From: an uncultured Steroidobacter sp.
GTDB taxonomy: Bacteria > Pseudomonadota > Gammaproteobacteria > Steroidobacterales > Steroidobacteraceae
Length of the DNA stretch: 25,645 nt
Direction: 5' to 3'
NCBI RefSeq assembly: GCF_937958065.1
Contig: NZ_CALFXI010000083.1
Span: 1 to 25,645, forward strand
The notes beneath the pieces were generated by a model. It saw nothing but the letters and a program-made list of their open reading frames with translations. It searched no databases and had not been told where the DNA came from. Made by a program: the position numbers and the translations under genes. This document shows, in pieces, positions 8,481 through 16,347 of this stretch (positions are counted from its first letter, which is position 1; each line of letters starts with the position of its first letter).

Positions 8481-9345
8481 TCCAGTTCGAGCAGCTGTAC
8501 TGCAAATGACCTCGGCGCCCGAAGTCGAGGCCAATCTGGCCATGGCGCGCAGCTTGTTGGAGCGCGCACGCGCCGAGGGCGCGACGTTGGCGGCGCTACC
8601 CGAAAACTTCGCCATCATGGGTCACAAGGAGACCGACAAGGTCGAGGTGGCGGAACTCCCCGGCGAAGGGCCCATTCAGGCGTTTCTGGGACGCTGCGCG
8701 CGCGAGCTGGGGCTGTGGATCATCGGCGGCACGATTCCGCTGCGCGTCGACAATGAGCCACATCGCGTGGCCGCGGCTTCGCTGGTATTCGACGAGCAGG
8801 GCCGCTGCGTCGGGCGCTACGACAAGATTCATCTGTTCGACGTCGCCATTCCCGATCGACACCGACCGAATCGCGACGCGCCCCAGCGCGACGAGCGCTA
8901 TAGGGAATCTGCCACGGTGGCTCCGGGCAATCAGCCCAGCGTGGTGGCCACTCCCGTGGGCAGAATTGGCCTCGCCGTGTGCTACGACGTGCGTTTTCCG
9001 GAGCTGTTTCGACTGCTGCAGCAGCAGGGGGCGGAAATCCTCAGCCTGCCTTCAGCGTTTACCGCACCCACCGGAAAGGCGCATTGGGAGTTGTTGATGC
9101 GTGCGCGCGCGGTCGAGAATCTGTGCTACGTCCTGGCCCCAGCGCAAAGTGGCATCCATCCCAACGGGCGGGAGACCTGGGGAGACTCGCTCATCGTGGA
9201 TCCCTGGGGCCAGGTCCTGGCCCGTGTCGCCGAAGCCGGTCCCGGCCTTGCAGTGGCCGAAATCGACCGCACTGTGCAACAAGAACTCCGCGAACGATTC
9301 CCGGCGCTGTCGCATCGGCGTTTTACAATTGCGCCGCCGCCCTGA
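8473..9345 (+). CDS. Carbon-nitrogen hydrolase (nitrilase superfamily; Nit1/deaminated glutathione amidase-like)
   Basis: A 290-aa nitrilase-superfamily amidase, complete in length. The catalytic Glu-Lys-Cys triad is visible: Glu44 in LPENFA, Lys118 in YDKIHLFD, and Cys170 in VCYDVRFPELFR. The closest named relatives are Nit1/YbeM proteins, which hydrolyse deaminated glutathione as metabolite repair; the exact substrate here is inferred from the motif set. It begins with GTG inside the end of yhdP (8-base overlap with different frames), with GGAAG upstream, so it is likely translationally coupled. A nitrilase gene between yhdP and tldD also occurs in pseudomonads, as I recall, supporting a conserved operon. 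Confidence 0.9.
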   Translation: MTNPVRAAVLQMTSAPEVEANLAMARSLLERARAEGATLAALPENFAIMGHKETDKVEVAELPGEGPIQAFLGRCARELGLWIIGGTIPLRVDNEPHRVAAASLVFDEQGRCVGRYDKIHLFDVAIPDRHRPNRDAPQRDERYRESATVAPGNQPSVVATPVGRIGLAVCYDVRFPELFRLLQQQGAEILSLPSAFTAPTGKAHWELLMRARAVENLCYVLAPAQSGIHPNGRETWGDSLIVDPWGQVLARVAEAGPGLAVAEIDRTVQQELRERFPALSHRRFTIAPPP

Positions 9346-9381
9346 TCCTTCGCCGACCGATCACGAGGAATACTCACACGC

Positions 9382-10887
9382 ATGAGCACGACCATCACTG
9401 CCGTTCACGACCGCCTGCACCTGGAACTGCCCAAAGCGTTCAGCGCTTCACAGCCGCTGGATGTGGCGCGCCAGGCCATTCTCGCGCCCTCGGGGCTGGA
9501 TGAAGACCGCATTGCCGGTGTACTCGGTAGCGTGATGGGCTACAGCGTGGATTACGCCGATTTGTATTTCCAGCTGAGCCGCGAGGAGTCGTGGTCGCTC
9601 GAAGACGGCATCGTCAAGGATGGCTCGCACAGCATCGAGCAGGGCGTGGGCGTGCGCGCGCTGGCGGGCGAGAAAACCGGTTTCGCTTATTCGGATGAGA
9701 TCGTGCTGCCGGCGCTGACCGAAGCGTCGCTCGCGGCGCGCGCCATCGCGCGCAGCGGAGCAAACAAGTCCATGCAGGCGTGGCGCTCGACCGCCGGCCA
9801 TCAGTTGTATCTGCCGTTCGATCCGCTCGAAGGCTTGAGTGACACCGACAAAGTGCAATTGCTCGAACGCGTCGACCGCGAAGCGCGTCGTCTCGATCCG
9901 CGCGTGACGCAGGTGATGGCGAGCTTGTCCGGCGCGCACGAAGTCGTGCTCGTGATGGCAAGCGACGGCACCGTGGCCGCCGACGTGCGTCCCCTGGTGC
10001 GAATGAATGTTTCCGTGATCGTCGAAAAAGACGGTCGGCGCGAGCAGGGTTACGCGGGCACCGGCGGTCGCTATGGCTTCACCAAGTTCCTGGAAAACGA
10101 TCGTTGGAAAGAACTGGTGCACGAAGCAGTGCGCAGCGCCCTGGTGAATCTCGATGCCGTGCCGGCGCCGGCGGGCACGATGACCGTGGTGCTCGGCCCA
10201 GGTTGGCCTGGCGTGCTGTTGCACGAAGCCGTGGGTCACGGCCTGGAAGGTGACTTCAATCGCAAGGGCACTTCGGCATTCTCCGGCCGCATCGGCGAGC
10301 AGGTCGCTTCCGAGCTTTGCACCATCGTCGATGACGGCACGCTCGGCTCGCGCCGCGGCTCGTTGAACATCGATGACGAAGGCGTGCCGACTCAGTGCAC
10401 GACGCTGATCGAGAACGGCATCCTGCGCGGATATATGCAGGACAAGTTGAACGCGCGACTCATGGGGGTGGCGCCGACGGGCAATGGCCGTCGCGAATCG
10501 TTCGCGCACATGACCATGCCGCGCATGACGAATACATACATGCTGGCCGGCAAGCACGACCCGCAGGAAATCATCGGCTCGGTGCAGAAGGGCCTGTATT
10601 GCCGCAACTTCGGCGGCGGCCAGGTGGATATCACTTCCGGCAAATTCGTGTTCTCGGCCAGCGAGGCTTATCTGATCGAGAACGGCAAGCTGGGCGCGCC
10701 GGTGCGCGGCGCCACGCTGATCGGCAACGGCCCCGAGGTGATGCGCCGGGTGTCGATGGTCGGCAACGATCTCAAGCTGGACGAAGGCGTCGGTACGTGC
10801 GGCAAGGAAGGGCAGGACGTTCCCGTGGGCGTCGGCCAGCCGACCCTGCGCGTCGACGGCCTGACCGTCGGCGGTACGGCCGCCTAG
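9382..10887 (+). CDS. tldD: TldD, metalloprotease subunit of TldD/TldE
   Basis: A 501-aa TldD protein, about 20 residues longer than E. coli TldD because of an N-terminal extension. With TldE/PmbA it forms a heterodimeric zinc protease that degrades unfolded small peptides and, in E. coli, matures microcin B17 and helps remove CcdA. The zinc site HEAVGH is at residues 281-286 (His281, Glu282, His286). Other family blocks are DYADLYFQ (57-64), GGGQVDITSGKF and the C-terminal CGKEGQDVPVGVGQP. GAGGA lies 12 bases before the ATG, a somewhat long spacing. It is the last gene of the maf operon; its partner pmbA is about 4 kb downstream. Confidence 0.97.
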   Translation: MSTTITAVHDRLHLELPKAFSASQPLDVARQAILAPSGLDEDRIAGVLGSVMGYSVDYADLYFQLSREESWSLEDGIVKDGSHSIEQGVGVRALAGEKTGFAYSDEIVLPALTEASLAARAIARSGANKSMQAWRSTAGHQLYLPFDPLEGLSDTDKVQLLERVDREARRLDPRVTQVMASLSGAHEVVLVMASDGTVAADVRPLVRMNVSVIVEKDGRREQGYAGTGGRYGFTKFLENDRWKELVHEAVRSALVNLDAVPAPAGTMTVVLGPGWPGVLLHEAVGHGLEGDFNRKGTSAFSGRIGEQVASELCTIVDDGTLGSRRGSLNIDDEGVPTQCTTLIENGILRGYMQDKLNARLMGVAPTGNGRRESFAHMTMPRMTNTYMLAGKHDPQEIIGSVQKGLYCRNFGGGQVDITSGKFVFSASEAYLIENGKLGAPVRGATLIGNGPEVMRRVSMVGNDLKLDEGVGTCGKEGQDVPVGVGQPTLRVDGLTVGGTAA

Positions 10888-10925
10888 TACCTTCGCTCGT
10901 CAGTTTCCCCGGACGGTGGCCGCGC

Positions 10926-10934
10926 TGATACGAT
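10926..10934 (+). promoter_or_regulatory. Extended -10 element TGATACGAT
   Basis: TG, one base, then TACGAT, in the gap after tldD. It predicts a start near 10941 and a short leader for the small membrane protein gene. A CCGCGC/GCGCGG inverted repeat flanks it (10919-10924 with 10935-10940, approximate). No clear -35. Confidence 0.35.
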
Positions 10935-10963
10935 TGCGCGGTCGCTGGCCGTGACTTTTTCCT

Positions 10964-11191
10964 ATGTGGATCTCTCGTCCCCTCTACGAGCTGCTGCCCT
11001 ACCTGTACATGCTGGTGGGGATCGGCCTGTTGGGGGCGGCCTGGTTGATCGAGGCCAGCGCCTGGCCCAGTGTTTGTCTCGGGGTGGGAGCGCTGAGTCT
11101 GATGGGCGGGCTGGTGCTCTGGCTGCGCCGGAAGGACTACCGGACCAAACAGGCTGAATACGACAGCCGCTCGCTCGACGACAAGATCTGA
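10964..11191 (+). CDS. Small two-helix membrane protein, unknown function
   Basis: A 75-aa protein with two hydrophobic segments (about 8-27 and 36-53) separated by a short turn, followed by a basic WLRRKDYRTK region and a polar tail ending SRSLDDKI. The positive cluster after helix two suggests both ends face the cytoplasm. I do not recognise a family. The gene is likely real because it fills the gap between tldD and a convergent gene, has membrane-protein composition and ends 6 bases before the convergent stop. No Shine-Dalgarno precedes the ATG. Confidence 0.65.
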   Translation: MWISRPLYELLPYLYMLVGIGLLGAAWLIEASAWPSVCLGVGALSLMGGLVLWLRRKDYRTKQAEYDSRSLDDKI

Positions 11192-11197
11192 CGACCG

Positions 11198-12595
11198 TCA
11201 GCGCCCGCCGCCGAACTCGTTGGCGCGCCGCTCTTCCTCTTCTTCTTCCTCGCGTTCCGCCCGTTCCTCCAGTGAGGAACCGTCGTCCTGCGCAAGCGTC
11301 GCGGCGTGGCCGCGATCCGGGCCGTCATGCATGGGCTGCGCGTCGTCGTCGATTTCGTGGAACGCCGTGCGGCTGCGATTGGTGCGCTCGTCGAAATACA
11401 TGATCTCGTGCTGACCGATCTGCACCACGTCGCCATCGTTCAGCATGCGACGGCGGACGCGCTTGGAGCGCACGTAAATGCCATTGGTGCTGTTCAGATC
11501 TTCCAGCACCGATGTATGAATCGAAGTGATGATCTGCGCGTGGTGTCGGCTGATGAATTTGCTGTCGATCTGCAGATCGTTGTCCGGCGTGCGCCCGATG
11601 ATGAAACGGCCGGGCGTGAGCTCGCGCTCGGCGATGGTCTGACCGTTGAAGCCGACCAGGATGCGACCGAGCACGATACGACGCGCGCCGGTCATTTCTT
11701 CTCCGCCGTTCATGCCACCGTGCATGCCGCCGTTCATGCTGCCCGGGATGCCATGCAGCGCCTGTAATTTCACGGAACGTTCCGCGTATTCCACCCACTG
11801 CAGTTCTTCGACTGCCGCTTTCACATCCTCGACCGTCACGGAGGCGCGATCCTGCGCAAATGCGGCCATCATCGCGGTGTCGGCCAGTGTGTTCACCAGA
11901 CGCGGCACGCCGCCGGTATAGCGATAGATCAGCGGGAATGTTTCCGGATCGAAAATCTGCCGGCCCTGCGAGCCGGCCACTTCCAGACGATGCTGGATGT
12001 AGGCGGCCATATCGGTCTTCGACAGCGCGGTCAGATGGAAGCGCAGTCGGATACGTTGCGCCAGCTGCACCAGCCCGGGCGCATTCAGCTTGTCGTTCAG
12101 CTCCGGCTGCCCGGCCAGGATGATGCGCAGGACCTTCTCCTTGGTGGTCTCCACACCCGAGAGCATGCGGATCTCTTCCAGGACCTTGTTTGACAGATTC
12201 TGGGCTTCGTCGACGATCAGCAGCACGCGCCGGCCGTTGGCATATTGCTCGACCAGGAATTCGTTCAGGGTCGCCAGCAGCTCGGCCTTTTTCATCTTGA
12301 ACGGCGAAAAGCCGAACTGCACCAGCACGCTCTGCAGAAATTCGATGGCGGTGACCTGGGTCTGGTTGATCTGCGCCACCACCACGTCCTTTTCGAGCTC
12401 CTTCAGGAAGGTCTCGATCAGGGTGGTCTTGCCCGAGCCGATTTCGCCGGTGATCACCACGAAGCCGTCGGTGAACCAGATGGTGGACTCCATGTACGCC
12501 TTGGCGCGGGCATGGTGTTTGGACAGGTACAGGAACTGCGGGTCCGGAGTGAGCCGAAACGGCAGTTCGTGCAGCTTGAACAGTTCGAGATACAT
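11198..12595 (-). CDS. ExeA/MshM-type AAA+ ATPase with C-terminal FHA domain
   Basis: A 465-aa protein from the chosen start. Residues 1-275 are an ExeA/GspA-like ATPase: the typical opening MYLELFKLHELPFRLTPDP, Walker A GEIGSGKTT (50-58), Walker B LLIVDEAQ (125-132), and the sensor region GGVPRLVN. ExeA-type ATPases help secretion or pilus components assemble across peptidoglycan. A Gly/Met/Asn-rich linker (286-299) leads to an FHA domain (about 308-402) with GRTPDND, SRHHA and STNG, the phosphothreonine-binding residues. The last ~55 residues are low-complexity and acidic (EEEEEEE near 449-455). No peptidoglycan-binding domain is visible, unlike classical ExeA. The ATG at 12595 is chosen over an upstream in-frame ATG at 12676 because family homology begins there. 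The FHA module suggests control by Ser/Thr phosphorylation. Confidence 0.9.
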   Translation of the reverse strand: MYLELFKLHELPFRLTPDPQFLYLSKHHARAKAYMESTIWFTDGFVVITGEIGSGKTTLIETFLKELEKDVVVAQINQTQVTAIEFLQSVLVQFGFSPFKMKKAELLATLNEFLVEQYANGRRVLLIVDEAQNLSNKVLEEIRMLSGVETTKEKVLRIILAGQPELNDKLNAPGLVQLAQRIRLRFHLTALSKTDMAAYIQHRLEVAGSQGRQIFDPETFPLIYRYTGGVPRLVNTLADTAMMAAFAQDRASVTVEDVKAAVEELQWVEYAERSVKLQALHGIPGSMNGGMHGGMNGGEEMTGARRIVLGRILVGFNGQTIAERELTPGRFIIGRTPDNDLQIDSKFISRHHAQIITSIHTSVLEDLNSTNGIYVRSKRVRRRMLNDGDVVQIGQHEIMYFDERTNRSRTAFHEIDDDAQPMHDGPDRGHAATLAQDDGSSLEERAEREEEEEEERRANEFGGGR

Positions 12596-12632
12596 GCGGT
12601 GGATCTGTTCCGTGGGCCTGTCGGGAGGCTTA

Positions 12633-12660
12633 GCGGGCGGGGACCGCCCCGAAAGCCCGC
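12633..12660. other. GC-rich hairpin between purK and the ATPase gene
   Basis: Outer stem GCGGGC/GCCCGC and inner GGGG/CCCC with a GAAA bulge on one side. It lies downstream of purK on the transcribed minus strand but has no T-run, so it could be a weak terminator, a processing site or a leader structure of the ATPase gene. Confidence 0.4.
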
Positions 12661-12757
12661 CGTCGAGGCGATGCAAGTTTACGGAGAACCCTGGCCAGAC
12701 ACAAAAATCCCACTGTCAACTCACCAGAATCTGGCGATCGGCGTAAGCCCACTCGAG

Positions 12758-13840
12758 TTACATCTTCAGCCGGAGCAACTGCTGCAATGCCCGATCCCTG
12801 GCGGCCGGCGATGGGGCGTTGATGGTGCAATGTCCGAGCTTGCGGTTGGGCCGCGGTTCTTTCCCGTAGCTGTGGAAGTGTACGCCCGACACCCTGAGAA
12901 TGTTCCCCAGCTCGGGGATGCTGCCGATGAAATTCATCATGGCCGAGTGGCCGTTCGGACGCGTGCTTCCCAGCGGCAGGCCGAGAATGGCGCGCACGTG
13001 ATTCTCGAACTGGCTGGTCTGCGCGCCCTCGATGGTCCAGTGTCCGGAGTTGTGCACGCGTGGCGCCATCTCGTTGGCGATCAGCTTGCCGCCGCGCACG
13101 AAGAACTCGATCGTGAGCACCCCGGCATAGTCCAGATGTTTCAACACCCGGCGCATGTATGTTTCCGCCTGTTTCTGCAACGAGGCATTGCGATACGGCG
13201 CAATTGAATAGCGCAAAATGCCCTGCGAATGTGTGTTCGCAGACAACGGATAGAACAACGTTTCGCCGCGCGTGCTGCGCACGCCGATGATGGAAACCTC
13301 GCGCGAGAAATCGACGAAGCCTTCGTAGATCAACGGCACGGTGCCGAGCGTCTGCCACGCCGTTTCGATGTCGGCGGGCTTGCGCAGATAGAACTGGCCG
13401 CGGCCGTCGTAGCCGAGGCGGCGCGTCTTGAGCACGCCGGGCAGGCCGATGTTTTCGACCGCGACCCGCAGGTCTTCGAGCGAGTCGACCGCCATGAATT
13501 CGGGCGTCGGAATCTTCAGCTGCCGGAACAATGTTTTCTCGTGCAGCCGGTCCTGCGAGGCGCCGAGCGCTCGTATCGGCGGCAGGAAAGGTTTCTTGCC
13601 CGCGATGGTCTCGACCGCCGCGACCGGGACGTTTTCGACGTCGAAGGTCACCACATCGACTTCATCGGCCAGCTCCGCGAGCTTTTTCGGATCGTCGAAG
13701 GCGCCGGGAATGATGCGGCCGACCTGGCCGCCGGGCGCGTCGCTGCTCTGATCGAGGAACACGAAACGCAGTCCGAGCGGATATCCCGCCAGGGCCAGCA
13801 TGCGTCCCAGCTGGCCCGCACCGATGATGCCGATCTTCAT
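12758..13840 (-). CDS. purK: N5-carboxyaminoimidazole ribonucleotide synthetase
   Basis: A 360-aa ATP-grasp enzyme that uses ATP and bicarbonate to convert aminoimidazole ribonucleotide to N5-CAIR in de novo purine synthesis. Visible: the N-terminal dinucleotide-like loop GIIGAGQLGRMLA, DVENVP, the ATP-grasp lid region RRLGYDGRGQ, and the family signature NEMAPRVHNSGHWT followed by the TSQFENHVRAILGLPLG block. Length is typical. The ATG at 13840 overlaps the purE stop by four bases (ATGA), so purE and purK are translationally coupled, as in most bacteria. The frame stays open upstream, but that part is antisense-frame sequence of purE and was excluded. Confidence 0.97.
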   Translation of the reverse strand: MKIGIIGAGQLGRMLALAGYPLGLRFVFLDQSSDAPGGQVGRIIPGAFDDPKKLAELADEVDVVTFDVENVPVAAVETIAGKKPFLPPIRALGASQDRLHEKTLFRQLKIPTPEFMAVDSLEDLRVAVENIGLPGVLKTRRLGYDGRGQFYLRKPADIETAWQTLGTVPLIYEGFVDFSREVSIIGVRSTRGETLFYPLSANTHSQGILRYSIAPYRNASLQKQAETYMRRVLKHLDYAGVLTIEFFVRGGKLIANEMAPRVHNSGHWTIEGAQTSQFENHVRAILGLPLGSTRPNGHSAMMNFIGSIPELGNILRVSGVHFHSYGKEPRPNRKLGHCTINAPSPAARDRALQQLLRLKM

Positions 13841-14343
13841 GGCCGGGACGGGGCAGCGACGGACGGGTCGGGATTGGCCAGCACGGTGGCGGTCTGGTCG
13901 GCCCGGAACTTGTCGAGCGCGGTACGCACCGGCTCGTATTTGTTCGCGAGGATGGACGCGGCAAACAACGCGGCGTTGGTGGCGCCGGCCTGCCCGATCG
14001 CGAGCGTGCCGACCGGAATGCCGGCGGGCATTTGCACGATGGACAGCAGCGAATCGATGCCGCTGAGCATTTTCGACTGCACCGGCACGCCCAGCACGGG
14101 CAGGCTGGTCTTGGCCGCGGTCATGCCCGGCAGATGGGCGGCGCCGCCGGCGCCCGCGATGATGACCTCCAGGCCGCGCTCGCGCGCCGTCTGGGCGTAC
14201 TCGAACAGCAAGTCCGGTGTGCGATGGGCCGAGACCACGCGAGTCTCGAACGCGATGCCGAGGCGCTGCAGGGTGTCCGCAGCAGGCTGCAAAGTCTCCC
14301 AATCGGACTTCGAGCCCATGATGATGCCGACCAACGGTTTCAT
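13837..14343 (-). CDS. purE: N5-CAIR mutase
   Basis: A 168-aa class I PurE that rearranges N5-CAIR, the PurK product, to CAIR. Visible: GSKSDWETLQPAAD with the substrate phosphate-binding Ser-Asp, SAHRTPD (His40), and the GAGGAAHLPGM loop (His70) typical of the bacterial mutase. ATG 14343 is preferred because MKPLVGIIMGSKSD is the normal beginning; the in-frame ATG at 14361 would sit upstream of the -10 box. There is no Shine-Dalgarno, and a strong extended -10 ends 8 bases before the ATG. Confidence 0.96.
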   Translation of the reverse strand: MKPLVGIIMGSKSDWETLQPAADTLQRLGIAFETRVVSAHRTPDLLFEYAQTARERGLEVIIAGAGGAAHLPGMTAAKTSLPVLGVPVQSKMLSGIDSLLSIVQMPAGIPVGTLAIGQAGATNAALFAASILANKYEPVRTALDKFRADQTATVLANPDPSVAAPSRP

Positions 14344-14351
14344 AGCGCGTG

Positions 14352-14360
14352 ATTGTACCA
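14352..14360 (-). promoter_or_regulatory. Extended -10 TGGTACAAT of purE
   Basis: On the minus strand TGG plus TACAAT ends 8 bases before the purE ATG, inside the 38-base gap after yjgA. It predicts transcription starting at or one or two bases before the AUG. No -35 match is visible, as expected when an extended -10 drives recognition. Confidence 0.55.
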
Positions 14361-14381
14361 AGCGGGGTGGGTGAATGAGGC

Positions 14382-14906
14382 TTATTCGGGCTCGCGCGAC
14401 AGGGCGTCACACAATACACGAAACAGCTCGCGGCCGGCGGGTGTGACTTTCTGCGCCGACTGCTGCTGTTCCTTGCGAGCCCGCTCGGTCAGCTTGCCGA
14501 TGGCATTGCTGTCGATGTGCGGGAACTCGGTCTTGAAGCTGGCGAGCGCCTCGCTGCCTTCGCGCAGCAGCCGGTCGCGCCACTGCTCGATGCGGTGAAA
14601 CCGGATGGCTTCGACCCGCTCTCGGTCGCGCCTGGCGTTCAGTGCCTCGCGGATCGGGTCGGCGTCGATCTTGCGCATCAGCTTGCCGATGTACTGCTTC
14701 TGCCGGTACAGGCCGCCGTGCGCAGTGATGCGCCGGGCCAGCAGCACCGCGTCGCGCAGTTGCTCGGGCAGGGGCAGGGCGTCCAGTTCGCTGTCGGACA
14801 GCTCGATCAGCGCCTCGCCCAGCGCCTGCAGGTCGTCGCTGCGCCGCTTGCGCTCGCTTTTACTGGGGCGCTCGTCGTAGGAGTCGTCGTCGGCGTCGTC
14901 GGTCAT
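14382..14906 (-). CDS. yjgA: DarP/YjgA, 50S ribosome assembly factor
   Basis: A 174-aa protein of the DUF615 family; in E. coli YjgA (DarP) associates with late 50S precursors and helps large-subunit maturation. Visible: acidic N terminus (TDDADDDSYDE), basic KSERKRRSDDLQALGEALI, LPLPEQLRDAVLLARRI, and the conserved RQKQYIGKLMRKID. ATG 14906 gives the usual length; an upstream in-frame ATG at 14990 would overlap pmbA and its promoter. It is divergent from pmbA. YjgA and PmbA/TldD genes are also neighbours in other gammaproteobacteria. Confidence 0.93.
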   Translation of the reverse strand: MTDDADDDSYDERPSKSERKRRSDDLQALGEALIELSDSELDALPLPEQLRDAVLLARRITAHGGLYRQKQYIGKLMRKIDADPIREALNARRDRERVEAIRFHRIEQWRDRLLREGSEALASFKTEFPHIDSNAIGKLTERARKEQQQSAQKVTPAGRELFRVLCDALSREPE

Positions 14907-14973
14907 GTCAAGACAGGCCGTTTCTGGGGGCGCAAGGATGCGTGCCCGGCGGCCCTCGTGCAAGCATGCCGAC

Positions 14974-14982
14974 TGATACAAT
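14974..14982 (+). promoter_or_regulatory. Extended -10 TGATACAAT of pmbA
   Basis: TGA plus TACAAT ends exactly 6 bases before the pmbA ATG, so the expected +1 is the A of AUG. There is no Shine-Dalgarno. This is the cleanest leaderless-type promoter in the window. Confidence 0.6.
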
Positions 14983-14988
14983 CCGGCC

Positions 14989-16347
14989 ATGGCTCAAGTT
15001 CCCAGCAACTCATCCACCCAGCTCAGCCACTCGCAACAGGACCTGCAGGACCTGGTTGCCCTAGCGATCGAGGAGGGGCGCAGGCTCGGCGCCACCGAGT
15101 CCGAGGTTGGCGTCAGCGTCGACACCGGGCTGTCGGTCACTGCGCGCCTGGGCCAAGTCGAGACGCTCGAATATCAGCGCGATCGCGGCATGGGCATCAC
15201 CGTCTATCGTGGCAAGCGCAAAGGCACCGCGAGCACCGCCGATCTGCGCCCACAGGCGATTCGGGAGACCGTTGCGAAAGCATTCAGCATCGCGGGCTTC
15301 ACCGCCGAAGACGAGTGCGCCGGCTTGCCCGATCCCGAAGATCTGGCGCGCGAGATTCCCGATCTGCAGTTGTCACATCCGTGGGGCATCGAGCCCGATG
15401 CCGCACGCGATCTGGCAGTGGCTTGCGAAGCGGCGGCCCTCCAGGCCGACAAGCGCATCGGCAATTCCGAAGGCGCGACGCTGTCGAGCCATCAGGGCCT
15501 GCGCGTGTTCGGCAATTCACTCGGATTCCTCGCCGGTTTTCCCAGCAGCATTCACAGCCTCAGCTGCGTGGTCGTGGCGCAGGAAGACGGCGAGATGCAG
15601 CGCGACTACTGGTACAGCTCGGTGCGCGACTGGCGTGAGCTGGAAGATGGCGAGTCCATCGGCAAGACAGCTGCGGCGCGCGCGTTGCGTCGTTTGAATG
15701 CGAAGAAGCTGTCGACCCTGACTGCGCCGGTGCTGTTCGTTCCCGAGCTGGCTCGCGGGCTCATGGGACATTTCCTCGGTGCGATTCGCGGCGGCAGCCA
15801 ATATCGGCGCGCGTCATTCCTGCTCGACGCCGCCGGTCAACAGATCTTTCCATCGTGGCTGCAGATTTCGGAGCGGCCGCATATTCCCAAAGCGCTTGCC
15901 AGCTCGCCGTTCGACAGCGAAGGCGTGGCCACGCGCGATCGCGAATTGATCAAGGATGGCGTGCTCACCGGCTACGTGCTGAGCACATATTCGGCCCGCA
16001 AGCTCGGGCTGCGCACCACCGGCAATGCCGGCGGGGTTCACAATCTCATCGTGGCGCCGGGGCCGGATGACTTTCAGGCGCTGCTGAAGAAGATGCACCG
16101 CGGCCTGATGGTCACCGAGCTGATGGGCCAGGGCATCAATGGCGTGACCGGCGATTACTCGCGAGGGGCCGCGGGCTTCTGGGTCGAGAACGGCGAGATT
16201 CAATATCCGGTCAACGAGATCACCATCGCCGGCAACCTCAAGGAGATGTATCGCGAGATCGTTGCGGTCGGCAGCGACGTCGATGCGCGGGGTGGTATTC
16301 GAACCGGTTCGGTGCTGCTCGAGAAAATGACGATCGCGGGCGAGTAA
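14989..16347 (+). CDS. pmbA: PmbA/TldE, partner subunit of the TldD protease
   Basis: A 452-aa TldE/PmbA protein of normal length. It pairs with TldD and shapes the peptide tunnel but lacks its own metal site: no HExxxH is present. Family stretches include GRRLGATESEVGVS, the ERDRG-like EYQRDRGMGITVYRG, SSPFDSEGVATRDREL, TGNAGGVHNL and LMGQGINGVTGDYSRGAAGFWVENGEI. It begins with a likely leaderless transcript. Its TAA stop directly abuts the stop codon of the convergent yihY gene with no base between. Confidence 0.96.
   Translation: MAQVPSNSSTQLSHSQQDLQDLVALAIEEGRRLGATESEVGVSVDTGLSVTARLGQVETLEYQRDRGMGITVYRGKRKGTASTADLRPQAIRETVAKAFSIAGFTAEDECAGLPDPEDLAREIPDLQLSHPWGIEPDAARDLAVACEAAALQADKRIGNSEGATLSSHQGLRVFGNSLGFLAGFPSSIHSLSCVVVAQEDGEMQRDYWYSSVRDWRELEDGESIGKTAAARALRRLNAKKLSTLTAPVLFVPELARGLMGHFLGAIRGGSQYRRASFLLDAAGQQIFPSWLQISERPHIPKALASSPFDSEGVATRDRELIKDGVLTGYVLSTYSARKLGLRTTGNAGGVHNLIVAPGPDDFQALLKKMHRGLMVTELMGQGINGVTGDYSRGAAGFWVENGEIQYPVNEITIAGNLKEMYREIVAVGSDVDARGGIRTGSVLLEKMTIAGE

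Noticed and set aside
12700..12740. Promoter for the FHA ATPase from TTGACA on the minus strand
   Set aside because: TTGACA is present but no -10 lies at 16-18 bases; left unassigned.
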